In this document: positions 47,770 to 59,720 of the stretch, piece after piece
How positions within the stretch are numbered: the stretch's first letter is position 1
Layout of the letters: each line of letters opens with the position of its first letter
Assembly: GCF_003265705.1 (NCBI RefSeq)
Contig: NW_020312902.1
Coordinates: forward strand, 10,312,423 to 10,376,422
DNA from: Callorhinus ursinus
Lineage: Eukaryota > Chordata > Mammalia > Carnivora > Otariidae
Direction: 5' to 3'
Length of the DNA stretch: 64,000 nucleotides
Notes under the pieces: generated by a model
Told to the model about the DNA's origin: nothing
The model's input: only the letters and a program-made list of their open reading frames with translations
The model's database searches: none
Made by a program: the position numbers and the translations under genes

Positions 47770-48846
47770 CTCAGTAATCTTACCAACTGTTACAAAATGT
47801 CTGAGAGGTTTACATAGTTGCATAAGTCCATGGGGACCCAGATGGAGTCCATGATGACAGAAACAGCAGGGAGGAGAAACACCAACTACATGAGAAAAGG
47901 CAAGACAGAGGCTGGTGCCAAGGAATGGCCCCTGTAGTGATTTATCCTTTTAAAGAGTGGTGGGTTATTCAGTTGAACACTTAATTTGTGACCTAGGAAG
48001 CACAAGATTTTCTTTGACAATTAATCTAGTTTATATCTGAACCATGAGAAATATTTTACTGAGTATTTTCTACACTAATAGTCATATACAAAATTCAGAA
48101 TGTACTATTCCTCCATCATCCCACCAAAAAAAGGTGACTTACCAAAGACTAATTCTTCTTTACAGAATAATAGTAGATAATATATACAGAATACATGATA
48201 AAACAGGGGAAAAAAACAACTTTGGAAAACCACCAATGTAATAAATAATACAAAAATGAATCATAGATTATTGCTAAAACTGTTGGGTGAAAGGAACTTG
48301 GGAAGAGAATATCTACACAATCTCCAAGATTACTTACTAATGACAAAGCAGAAAAAACACCTTTATCAAGAAATACAGAGCACCATCATTGATGGTGGGG
48401 CACATGGGTGTGCCTCTTGCTTAGAAGTAGTGGAAAGAACAGAGAGTATTCCTCCTAAGAGTGTAAACTCATTTAGAATTTTGCCTGGATTCAATAATGG
48501 AGAAAAATTAGAAAAAGCAAGATTAAAGGCCATTCTGTAAGATATTTGTCCATTATTGCTTGAAAATGAAAATGTCATGAATGAAAAAGAAACGTGACAG
48601 ATTTACCATAAAGAGATTAATGAAGCACAACTAAATGCAAAATGAAAGTATTTCACCTTCTCAGAGCACAGATTTGAAAGTCTTTATTTCTAGAGAAAGA
48701 TGTAAAGCAACAACAAATGCATGGAATATGCTGTTGTAGTGCTGAAGGGACCATCAAATACCTCCTATCTTTTCAAAGAGATCTGGGATGGGAAAACAAT
48801 ATTTACCTCAGGTACTCTGCTTTTTCTTCTATAGACTCATCTGCCT
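47770..48846. other. non-coding stretch with unexplained 94-codon frame
   Basis: An open frame at 48256-48540 (MNHRLLLKLLGERNLG...) has no family I recognise, no start context and a frame without flanking exons. A processed pseudogene or chance opening are both possible; chance is more likely. Confidence 0.35.
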
Positions 48847-48848
48847 TC

Positions 48849-49384
48849 TTTTTTTTTTTATTATGTTATGTTAATCACCATACATGACATCATTAGTTTT
48901 TGATGCAGTGTTCCATGATTCATTGTGCATAACACCCAGTGCTCCACGCAGAATGTGCCCTCTTTAATACCCAACACCAGGCCAACCCACCCCCCACCCC
49001 CCTCCCATCTAGAACCCTCAGTTTGTTTTTAAGAGTCCATCGTCTATCATGGTTCCTCTCCCCCTCTGACTTACTCCCCTTCATTCTCCCCCTCCTGCTA
49101 TCTTCTTCTTTTTCTTTTTTCTTGTCATATGTTGCATTATTTGTTTCAGAAGTACAGATCTGTGATTCAACAGTCTTAAACAATTCACAGCGCTCACCAT
49201 AGCACATACCCTCCCCAATGTCTATCACCCAGCCAACCCATCCTTCCCACCCCCCACCACTCCAGCAACCCTCAGTTTGTTTCCTGAGATTAAGAATTCC
49301 TCATATCAGTGAGGTCATAGGATACATGTCTTTCTCTGATTGACTTATTTCGCTCAGCATAACACCCTCCGGTTCCATCCATCA
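48849..49384 (-). mobile_element. LINE-1 lineage A 3' fragment
   Basis: Reverse-oriented L1 3' end: T-run at 48849-48859, 'TTATGTTAATCACCATACATGACATC', both 3' UTR modules, and the last about 20 codons of ORF2 ('CGCTCAGCATAACACCCTCCGG'). The open frames 48939-49202 (plus) and 48920-49228 (minus) are UTR artefacts. Confidence 0.93.
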
Positions 49385-49504
49385 TCGGCTTCCTTCTTAA
49401 GCACAAGTGGCATGACCCTACCTTACATCTCTTGTATTTCCTCTTGTTCCTCTTTCGGGTAGGCTTGACTCTCTTCTTCACCTCCTTCTGCTCTTTCCTT
49501 AGCT

Positions 49505-49720
49505 AGCCTTCTCTGACTATCCAATTTCTTCTGACCCCCCATCCCCTTTCATCCTTCCCTACTTAATTTTTCTCCAGAGAATTTTTCACTAGCATACCAT
49601 ATATTTTAACTTCTTCATATTGTATATTTTTGTCTCCTTATCCCTAGAATGTAAATATTGTAATGACAGAGAATTTTATCTATTCTCTTCACTAGTTTTG
49701 AGTGCCTACTGTATTCCAGC
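49505..49720 (+). mobile_element. L2 LINE 3' relic
   Basis: 'TTTTTGTCTCCTTATCCCTAGAATGTAAATATTGTAATGACAGAGAATTTTATCTATTCTCTTCAC' in fragments matches the L2 order 'ctagaatgtaagctcc..agggcagggatttttgtct.ttcac'. Upstream 'CTACTTAATTTTTCTCCAGAG' also fits. Confidence 0.7.
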
Positions 49721-49988
49721 CTGTGTTGCATCTCATTCTGTTATATGCAGCCTGCCTGGAAGTTACAGTCTCGTAACTGCATGAGTCTTTTCATAACCCA
49801 GGAATTCTAAAAGAGTAAATGTGACCTTAGTAACATCTTTGGCTTGTGATGGTTAAGAGAACAGCATAATTCTCCCAAGAAGAACATATCTAGACTTCAC
49901 AGCAGAAGTTTTATCTTTCTCTTCCCTGACTGATTACGCTGAATTTACGTTTTTTTTTTTTTTAAATGTCAGAAATTAAGATAGTCAC

Positions 49989-50185
49989 GGGCACCTGGGT
50001 GGCTCAGTTGGTTAAGCAACTGCCTTCGGCTCAGGTCATGATCCTGGAGTCCCGGGATCAAGTCCCGCATCGGGCTCCCTGCTCGGCGAGGAGACGGCTT
50101 CTCCCTCCAACCCTCCCCCCTCTCTTGTACTCTCTCTCTCTCATTCTTACTCTCTCAAAATAAATAAATAAATCTTTAAAAAAAA
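49989..50185 (+). mobile_element. SINEC, 'GGAGTCC' type, perfect 18-bp duplication
   Basis: Head 'GGGCACCTGGGTGGCTCAGTTGG', 'AACTGCCTTCGGCTCAGG', 'GATCCTGGAGTCCCGGGATC', (AAATA)n and A tail. Exact duplication 'AGAAATTAAGATAGTCAC' at 49971-49988 and 50186-50203. Confidence 0.97.
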
Positions 50186-50203
50186 AGAAATTAAGATAGT
50201 CAC

Positions 50204-51584
50204 ATCATTAAAAGTCCATTAATGTAGAAGAATTATTTTTCTAGAAGTCTGTGCATAGGGATGGTACATTCTTCTTGATATGATAGTTATGGAAAATTCT
50301 GGTGAAAGATAGGGAAAAACTAAAATTAGATATTAAAGTCTCTTGGGAATCTATCTTCTTACTATAGCCACACGATTAGATAAGGAACCTTGGTCAGACC
50401 TGGACAAGGCTGACCATTCCCCCATGTATGATTTCTGCTCTAGATGCTATAAATGCTTTATATTTGAAATTATACTTGTGACCCATGATCAATAAATCCT
50501 GCATTCTGAGGACTATTCCCATAGGGGTAATTCCTTTGAGTTGAGCCAAATATGCTTTCTTCCCCAACTCCCCCATAACATGGTCTCCCACCTTAAAAGT
50601 GACTATGAGGTTTTAATCTGAAGCCCCCAGGCCGGGGAACAGCATATAGTTAGCAGACCCCAAAGGAAGTGAACCTCTCACTGTCGGCTCAGCACTGCAT
50701 CACCTTTAATCTCTAATAGCATATGTGGCAAAGCATTGTGCAGTTCTGATGCAGAAGTTCCTGTCCCAGTCAAGGGTTTGTGTGTTCACTGCACACGGTG
50801 AGCTGCAAGGTGGACACTGAATGCTCTTTTTACCTGAGACTCAAACTAGAAAGACATCTGTTCCCAAATAGACCAGTTTTCAAGACTGGATCTTCTGCCA
50901 CTTAGATAAAAATTAAGAGATTCTCCTGGACATATTCAACAACCCACCCTTTCTCTGTGACCTCAGTGAATCCAATAACACTATTAGCTCCATGATAAAC
51001 TGGGCAATCAGAATGTCATTATCTGCCTTTCTGTTTATTATAAAGACTCCCTAGTACTTGAGACAACACATCGACAAGATTTTGATGACCACGATAAGTC
51101 TCCCTCACTGCTTGAATGCACACATAGAGAATGTCAAACAGCTTTAACAAATATTGATGAAGTCAGCAGTGTCCCAAGAGTAATGAGCTTGACGGAGGGA
51201 CATGGAAAATGGAAAAAGCCCACAGAGAGCATTCAGGGGAGATGTCAGCAAACCTTAAAGAAACCTTTTCAACACATTAGAGCTCTGAGGCAAACATCAA
51301 AACTAATGAAGTATTTGTAAAGAGATGTGTATTTGCCAGAAAAGCAGGGTAAATTAGGTGTGAGACCAAGTACAAGGGCTCTGCATGTGGTATTGAGGCA
51401 AAAGACTGGGAGAAGAAAAGCATAATCTCATAATCTTCCTTCCTGGAAAAGTTTCTGGCAAGTTAAATCAAGAGCTTTAAAGCACAGATTGAACAATAGC
51501 TCTGGTCTGTCAGACATTCATCCCTTACTTCCTATTTTCTTTCTAAATGACCTATTTGCCACTCTCAAACCACATTGTTGAAAT
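50204..51584. other. non-coding stretch
   Basis: No gene or classifiable repeat seen. Confidence 0.45.
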
Positions 51585-52015
51585 TGAGAGGCTTGACCAT
51601 CTTCAGCTCCAGAGATTGGCATGTGATTCAGGAATGGCTGATCAGAACATTACACCTGATTGGTTGAGATGGAGACATGTGACTCAAGCCAAGACAACCT
51701 GAGTCAATGAGACTTATGTCACAGACCTGTTTTTTTAGAACCACTGAAAAACAGAACATTTCTTTTGCCAGGTTGAAATTAATAGGATGTAAACCTTGAA
51801 CTGCAGGGGTTACCATAAAGGGAAGTGAGCCTTACAATGAAGCCAAACCAATGCGGAACAGAAAGATGGAAAGAAGTTATTTTATTCAAGGCATCTCTTG
51901 AGACTGAATCCAGCCTTGTTCTGAGCAAATTTTTAATTTGATGAGCCAATAAATTTATCTTTTGCTTAAACCAGTTTGTGTTAGATTTGTGTCATTTCAA
52001 CCAAATGAGTCCATA
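51585..52015 (+). mobile_element. ancient medium-reiterated repeat, class unsure
   Basis: 'GGCATGTGATTCAGGAATGGC', 'GATGGAGACATGTGACTCAAGCC', 'TAATAGGATGTAAACC', 'ATGAAGCCAAACCAATGCGG', 'GAGCCAATAAATTTATCTTTTGC' and 'GTGTTAGATTTGTGTCATTT' occur in the order of a recurrent old mammalian repeat that I recognise but cannot name securely (possibly LTR-derived). Confidence 0.5.
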
Positions 52016-52568
52016 CTTCTGATATATTTATTAACTTCTTTCCCATCAGTATGTGAACCCTAGCCTTACTTGTTAAGTAAGCATGCAGCATCTGTTTTCA
52101 AAGTAATCAGTGTCCTGTATAGAACAAGGTCAGAAAACTCCCCTCTTCTTCTAAGCTGCCTAAAAGTGTTTACTGTATTTGCCAGGATAGTGGACTCTAT
52201 ATCCTTATCATCTTCTCCCAGAATCTCTAAGTGCTTTTGACTGCCAACAGCCTCCTCTCAGGAGTAAGTTTCTTGCCCCCACAATCTGATGCCTCAACTT
52301 AATGAATTAGATATATGATCTACTTTTTCTCAACAACTGAGATTTGCCTCTTCCTCCAAAACAAACCTGATAACCTAGTATGGAAACTGACCTCTGCTAA
52401 ATTCAAGTTCCTTAATCTCTAACTTCTATACTCACAGAAGCCACTACTACCCTTCTTTATTATGGATAAGAATCTTTCACAATGGGACAAATAACTCAAC
52501 CTTCCCAACAGATAAGACCTGGCAAAAGCCCTATGAAATAGCAGTGGATGCAAAACAGGTACTTCTTT

Positions 52569-52768
52569 TTTTTTTTTTAAAGATTTTATTTATTTATTTG
52601 AGACAGAGAGAATGAGAGAGAGAGAGCACATGAGAGGGGGGAGGGTCAGAGGGAGAAGCAGACTCCCCGCTGAGCGGGGAGCCGGATGCGGGACTCGATC
52701 CAGGGACTCCAGGATCATGACCTGAGCCGAAGGCAGTCGCTTAACCAACTGAGCCACCCAGGCGCCCA
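52569..52768 (-). mobile_element. SINEC, 'GGAGTCC' type, perfect 17-bp duplication
   Basis: Reverse-oriented: T-run, (GA)n, 'GGGACTCGATCCAGGGACTCCAGG', 'GAAGGCAGTCGCTTAACCAACTGAGCC', 'CACCCAGGCGCCC'. Exact duplication 'AAAACAGGTACTTCTTT' at 52552-52568 and 52769-52785. Confidence 0.97.
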
Positions 52769-53489
52769 AAAACAGGTACTTCTTTATATTTCCTGAAAAT
52801 GAGTGGCTTCTCTCCTGGAAGAGAATTCATTTTCCATAAACAGAATTTTAGATAAATATAATTTTAAAGATTTTTAAATAGTATGTACCTGTAATAGGAG
52901 AGAGGCTAAGCCTTTAAGCTGAAAATTATTTTACTCAATTCTGCAACACATATTCTGAGAGAAAGGCAACAGGTCTGGACCTGGTCTCTGTTCATGTGTT
53001 TCTTCACATGATGTCTATATTACAGTAGAACAGAACTGGACATGGAGATTTCATGCCAGGAGAGTAAGGTACTCTCAGAAGGAGTATTCTTTCAGTTCCT
53101 AAATCTGGGGGGTGTGTAGCTCTCACCCACAGGTTTGGTCTAGATCAGTCTGATGGCACAGTCAAATCTCTGGCTGGGCGGACAAATTTTTTGACCCCCT
53201 GAAAATCTCCTTACACAGCACCAAGTCAGCTTTATTTATGGATAAATTAATATTCTGCTCTTAATACTCCTTGCTTTGTTCCCTATGGCCAAGATATCAC
53301 CTCATTTTTCAGTCCCTTTAACTGAGTTCTTGACTGACAGCTCAGACTCCAAGAAAGAATGATTCTTTCACCCATGCCCTTGTCAGGTCTCCCAAGGAAT
53401 AAAGTCCCCCCCACCCCGAAGTCTGGTCACTGTGCTGTGGTTTCTACTAACCCTGCCCTCATTCTGCAGATAGCAAATAACTGCCCAGT

Positions 53490-53695
53490 ACAGCAGAGTA
53501 GTTAATAGCAAAATATCATGCCAGACACATCTGCATGCAAATCCTCCCTCTTCAATTTGTTGCTATACATTCTTAGATATTTAATGTCTATTAGCCTCAT
53601 CTGTAAAATAAGAAAACATATTATTTCATTTAGAGAGAATTAAATATAATAATATTTGTAAAGTCTGTCACAATATCTGGTGTATTTGTTCATTT
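53490..53695 (+). mobile_element. MIR SINE relic
   Basis: 'GTAGTTAATAGCAAAATATCATGCC', 'GCATGCAAATCCTCCCTCTTCA', 'ATTAGCCTCATCTGTAAAATAAG', 'ATATTTGTAAAGTCTGTCACAATATCTGGTG' are in MIR order. Confidence 0.8.
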
Positions 53696-53699
53696 TTTT

Positions 53700-53975
53700 C
53701 ACTTACTCAAAATATTTATCAAGCATTTATTGCGTTTCAGGAATAGTCCTACATACTAGAGCACATAATACATGTTCAATACATAGAAGAATCAGCATAA
53801 CATTCATTATCATCACCATCACCAATAGTACCATCAGAACTTCTGTTCATTTTCTTATTAATTCTTCTATTCAACATTATTCAAAAGCTTAAGCCCAGGC
53901 TTTGCACATAAAGATGAATAAGTCACTGTCCTTACACTTCAGGAAATCATGGTTTTGTGGAAGAGACTAAGATGC
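53700..53975 (-). mobile_element. L2 LINE 3' relic
   Basis: Reverse L2 3' end: 'TCAAAATATTTATCAAGCATTTATTGCG', 'CACATAAAGATGAATAAGTCACTGTCCTTACACTTCAGG' and 'GGTTTTGTGGAAGAGAC'. About 130 bp of other sequence separates the two halves. Confidence 0.65.
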
Positions 53976-56900
53976 TATAGGGTACTATAAAGATGCTATA
54001 AAGATGCACTGCCCTCTCTTCCCCCTGCAAAGAAAGGCTTACTGTGCAGCTGCAGAGACTGTGGTCAGCCAGCAGCCTGCATCCTTTCAGGAATTTCAGA
54101 GTCTATTTCATCTGCACAGACTCACATGAAATGAAGAAATTTCCTTCTCAGGGAAGGGCTCCTCAGATGACTGAGCAAGGAAGCAATATAAATGCCAAGC
54201 CAATTTGACCCAACATGGGACAACTCTGATGGACAATATTTACTGAAAAGTTCCTTGCCAAGTGGACCGATATTTAAGGACTCGAGTTGCAATTTAATTT
54301 ATCACTTTTCTCAGTTCTGTTTTCACTTTTTTCCCTTCACAGGTGTTACTCCCTAAAAAATGTCTTGCACCTCAAAGCTCATCTTAGCTTCTGCTTCTGG
54401 GGAATACAACCTACAATAGATGCTACCTTTAATAATTGCAACTTCAATTTATTGTGGAGAAAACAGGCAATAAAATGGACTTTCATGGTAGATTAATCCC
54501 CCTTCTGGTAACCAAGATAACATAACTGGTAGTAGGTAAAGCACAGACAGTTCCCGCAACAAAGTAAAGCCTTAATTGTTAAAATTTTCGCCAGCAGTAA
54601 GTAAATAAACAAACAAACAAACAATAAAAATTGTCACCAATGGCAAGTTGTTATGGTGAATTGACATCTTATACTGGAGGAAGGGATCGCACTAGTGGGC
54701 TCAGAACATCCGGCATTTGAGATGTATGGAGGAAAGAGTAGATATAGACTAATGAATTTAGCTGACTAAGCAATAGTGATGATCTACCAAAAGATAATGA
54801 ACAGCTGAGGAAGAGTGAAAGTAATAGAAATCCAGAGGCCCTTTTCTGTTGTACACAAAGAGGCTCTCACCTCCTGTAGTAGATGGGTAAAGAAAGAAGA
54901 GAACCAAGATTGGGGCTGAACTTCAATGGCAATTAAAAACCCAACCAAGACAGGTTAAATATGCCATATTCCAGGACTTGGTTGGAAAAACCTGGATCCC
55001 TGACATATAGGGAGGGGACATATGGGTAGATGATCCCAAAGATCTTGATTCCTTTGAATACTTGAAGTCTATGGAAATGGCTCACCCATTCCTTTTAAAA
55101 GCTATCACTTCCCCTATTCTGGAAGACAAGGCAGAGATCTTTCTTCCATAAGACAACCTGTGTCCTACTCAACCATTCCTACCTCTATGCCTGGCCACTG
55201 AGTCTATGACTAGGGTAATATGATCAGGACAATAGTAAGGGTCAAGATATAGTTCGGGATCAGGGCCAAGCCACTGCTCCCAGGCTTTGGTACTACTAAG
55301 CCAGCACCCATGTTCTGATAGGCAGTCCTGGGAGACCCATGTGGGCTGAATAACTAGGTTGTTCTAGAGAACCCTACAAAATAAGTTAGGCATGATGAAC
55401 CTAAGTCATAGCATAGTCCAGCTTGGGATACGCAGAACCTAATAACGGAGTTGCAAGTTTGAACTAGTGAGCATTATCATGAACCAGGGGAACTAAACTA
55501 GGTGTTCAAGACCTATAAATGTCCAGATCACAAAAATTCAAGTCAGTTGAGATAGCAAAATAATAAATAGGGGCCTCACTGTAGGTCAAGGCACAGCTGT
55601 TCTCAAGTACTTTTTATGTGATACATATGGACAAATTTTGGCCAAAATCTGAAGTTTCTACTGTTCTCAACTAATTGTGAAAGTCCAATGACGATTTTAA
55701 CTTTTTTTTGAAGCACAAAATTAAATCTGTATGCCATATGGCTGATGTATGAGAACATCACTAAACTTAAAAGTAAATCTAGCTTCTGTCCAGCGTCCAA
55801 ATTGCAACTAGTAAATGTGATGCCAGTGCATGTGGATTCCCTAATCCTGTATGGGTTTTTAGAAAGAAACTGATTCCAGAATAAGAGTTGGAGATACAGA
55901 ATGAATTCTGGCCACTGCTGGAGTGGAGATAATGTTAGATAAAGAGTGTTAGCACAGGAGCCTTGTAATCATCGTCACTGGCAAAGGGTAAGGAGGGTAT
56001 TAAATTTGATTGGATACAGCCATAAGAAAAGTATAACACAAAGGATTTCATTCAGGTCATTAATTTGAGAATGTGACCTTAGAAGAGGGATAACAAGGGA
56101 GTTAAAGGAGAAAGCCAGCTGAGCTGTCTACTGCTATGGGCTACTTGTGCTTGATTCTAGGGAACCATCTGAGAAGGCTTAAGAACACATCTCAGAAATT
56201 TTCACCTGAAGAATGAAAAGAGAAAGATTTGCTGGATTTCTCCCACACCCATCAGTCAAATGTGATCCAGTTGTTGTGTGGGACGTGAAATAAGGATCTG
56301 TCCATTTTTGCCCACTTGGACCCAAACCTAAGATTATAAGGAACATTATTTCCACAGTTATTTGTACAAAATATGACGTTGGGAGGATACAAAACTGTAC
56401 AAAAGAAGTATCTGATATAGCTCTTTACCCCCTTTTTAGAGTTCCAATCTCCATTATAGCTGTTGCCAGTGTTCTTTAACAACGCCATCAAATCTCACCA
56501 TTTAAAGGAATTGTGCACAACTACTGTGACTTTCTCAGGAATTACATGCTTTGGATCCATAATCTAATAATTTAGTTCAAATTCAAATTTAATCTCCAGG
56601 CATAGTAAACCATGGCATTCAAAATAAAGACAAAGCTCTAACACAGGAAACAATGTCAATGGCATAAAATTAATAATGTAACATGCCAATAAATTAGGAT
56701 AAAAACAGTAATTCCTTAACAAAATATTAGTGTAATATATGCTTATTCTTCTGTTCTGGAAAAATACAATCCCCACAAGATTTTTGAGGAGTCACACAAT
56801 AATAATAAAGCTGGAACATAATAAATGTTGAGATATGAAGGTAATCCATAATGGGTTATAAATTTGTACCTTTCTTGTCCACACATTTTCAATGAACTTG

Positions 56901-58299
56901 CAAAGTTACAGAACTTTTTAATTTAAAATGGTAAATGGTATACTTTTATTTCTTTTAGCCATAGTGGAGTAATTTTCTTATATATTATTAGAATGGCTTA
57001 ATACTTTCATTAGTCCATGCATCATAAAGCAGGACATTATTTTTATGCCTACTTTAATCAGTCAATTTACTTGTTCCAGAAAGCAAAACATCTGTTTTCT
57101 GCTGATTCCAAGGAAAGAATTAAGGCCATTGAAATTATATGGTGATTTTTATAGATAGAACTGCTATTGTTATCATCTCTTCTTTTTCATGATTAGTGTT
57201 GTTCCTACAGGCCGTAGAATGATTATGGGTATGTTAGAGACCTTTGACTTTGCAGAGGTAGAGAAGCATGATACGAGGAGCCATTGACGCTTACACTAGG
57301 GCATATTGATTTCCTCATTAAGCCCATGGGGAATCTGTGGAGTTACCCATTTCACCTCTTGCTCCTTAACTCTTAGGCAAAAATAGTCATTTGCTGAGCA
57401 GCTGGAGTATGTTTGAAATCTTCAGATGAAGATCAAGGAAATTTTAGGTCCTATTAGATATGATACAATATGCTTTATCTGTTGCCTACAAAAAATACTT
57501 GAATCCACATACAAAGTGAGCCACAGAAAAGAAAGTGTTACTTAAAATGATACATTAACAAATTTGCAGATTCCTAAGTGAAATGGGCTCCCAAAGAACT
57601 TATTCATCTGAGGTTATTTTCTAAGAATGCTATATTATTAAAGAAACAATGTATAATAGAATAAAAGACCCCAAAGAACTGGAAGATTGGCCAGAATTTA
57701 AAACAGTGAGGCCTATATGACTAAAATATATTGTGTAATAGAAAGCATGAATCTGTATTTCCATCCTCAGCTAAAACATTTGAGATAGTAGGGGCTCAGT
57801 CAATCTAAGGAATGGTGTAAGTTCTAATACTAAGCACCCAGAGTTGAGGACACGGGAAAGAGAAAAGAGTAAATCAAATAATCTAATCAATGATGTGGAT
57901 ACAAAATAGAGCACAAATACTGCCACTAAAATCTCCCACACATGGCATAAATCACCAATTTATCATAAAACTCTTACCTTCTGAATGTTAAGAAAGTCAC
58001 AAAACTCTTACCAAGAAAGTCTTCTGTTCAACCACACCCAAATTTTTAAGGACAATCTTATTTGTTATCTTTGATGATCTATGACCATAATTAGTGTTAT
58101 TTCAAATACTCTGAACAATATGTACCCTACCTAGTCCTTTGGGATATTTTACATGGGGAAAATAAAGTTATAGCATAAACCACGTAGACTCTTTCCCTCT
58201 CTTAATATTTTTTAGAAAGCTTCTTGTCTAAACCCCCATTTATCCCTTTGTTATATCATGTATTACCTTGAGAGTCTATCTTTTCCTGTAGCTGAATGC
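53976..58299. other. long non-coding stretch
   Basis: The largest segment without a called repeat. It holds a short (AAAC)n at 54605-54625. Some phrases between 54870 and 56500 hint at an ancient, heavily decayed dispersed element, but no domain, long frame or terminal repeat could be identified. No exon-like unit was found. Confidence 0.45.
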
Positions 58300-58445
58300 T
58301 GTTTTATAACTAATAAAAATGCTTTCACATGATTTACTATTTCTGATGTTTATAACAATGCCATGAGGTATATAATATAGGTATAATTGCTTTCCCATTC
58401 TAAGAAGTAAAATATGGGAATGAAAAAAGTTAAGACACTTCAATT
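58300..58445 (-). mobile_element. possible MIR relic
   Basis: 'CACATGATTTACTATTTCTGATGTTTATAACAATGCCATGAGGTATATAATATAGG...' in pieces follows the reverse MIR core ('acaacaaccctatgaggtag'). Weak. Confidence 0.4.
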
Positions 58446-58673
58446 TCTTATTTTTAGTAGCAATTAGAATAGCTAAAATGAAAAGTTAGAACATCAAGCA
58501 GAACAGTTGGATTTTATTAATTTTATGTATTGGGAAATCTGCTTCACATTAATATTTAAAGAAAGAAATAACTAATACAAGAACTTTGAAAACTGTGAGA
58601 AAAATTATTTATAAAGTTTCTTCCAAAAATAGGACTTATAGATCCTGTGGCTAAGTCACAAAAGGATCTTCCA

Positions 58674-58721
58674 AGCTCTCCTGAGGGTTTCAAACTGAGC
58701 TCTCCTGAGGGTTTCAAACTG
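58674..58721 (+). repeat. 24-bp perfect tandem duplication
   Basis: Unit of 24 bp starting 'AGCTCTCCTGAGGGTTTC' occurs at 58674-58697 and again at 58698-58721 without a mismatch. Confidence 0.95.
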
Positions 58722-59720
58722 CCTTTTAAGAGCTGAAAAACAGCTAGTTTAATCCATTAGTTCTGTTCCCTACCACTAATAATAGACCAAAACTCCAAGA
58801 GTGGAGGAACCAGAAAATTACAGAATGATATACCATGGGGAAGAGATTAGTTCCTCATCTTCCAGGCATTTGTTTTTGCACTTAAACAAAATTATTTGAT
58901 TTTTAAAGCCTCTTAATTAGAATGGCTACAAATGCTATTACACACCAGGAAATTACCAGGCTTTACTAAATCTGCAAGAACAATTTTCAGCATAATCGCC
59001 ATCTCATGCATTTGTGTCATTAAAATTTGTCATTGGTGGTCACACTATAAGCAAATAGTCTTAGAAAAGACCTGTGGTCAAAAATTAATAAATTGTTCTT
59101 TGTCCTCTGAGCCACAGTTTCTTCCAGAAACAATGAGCCCGGAATTTATGACAGAATAAAAAAGCTTAAAATATTTTCCTTAAAGAAAGAAAAATATTTC
59201 AGAAGGAAAACAAAAAACCTTTAAATCTGGTAGAGAAATGACCAAAGTGCATTGTACAACAGTCCTTCTGCAGTGAAGTGCTCAAGTCCTCTTGTCACAA
59301 ACAGAGTTAAAATGATATCGATCCATTCCTAGAACCATGTCCTAAGCATTAGGAAAAAAAAAAGTACTGTGCTTCAGTTGTATGTTTTCCACTGTGCTTG
59401 TCACTTTTTTTTACATCGTCTCATGAGATTTTTGCAACTACAGTCCAGTAACCTTGGGGGACTCAGGTCACCCCTTCTATAAGAGAAGTGTTTTTAGACA
59501 TCACAAAATTTTGGAATAAAGATTGATTGATTGATTGGTCAAATTATGGAATAATCTCACCATTTCTAAGATAAAAAACAAATGAAGGATCAGGATAGCA
59601 TTTTTAAAAGAGGTCTAAGTGTAGCATGAAAAGCTATGGGGTTAGGAACAAAAATTTCAGATGGAGATCTAAATGACAAATGGAACTGAGAAAACAAACT
59701 TCAGTGCATTTCAAGCAAAA
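58722..59720. other. non-coding stretch
   Basis: No gene seen. A short (GATT)n lies at 59521-59537. Confidence 0.45.

Noticed and set aside
48920..49228. Open frames on both strands, also seen at 60158-60461 and 19318-19569
   Set aside because: All lie in the G/C-rich, stop-poor 3' UTR of L1; the same frame recurring at several loci reflects repeat copies, not a gene family.
54870..56500. Possible decayed internal part of an ancient endogenous retroelement
   Set aside because: Only vague phrase-level resemblance; no domain, terminal repeat or long frame could be found.
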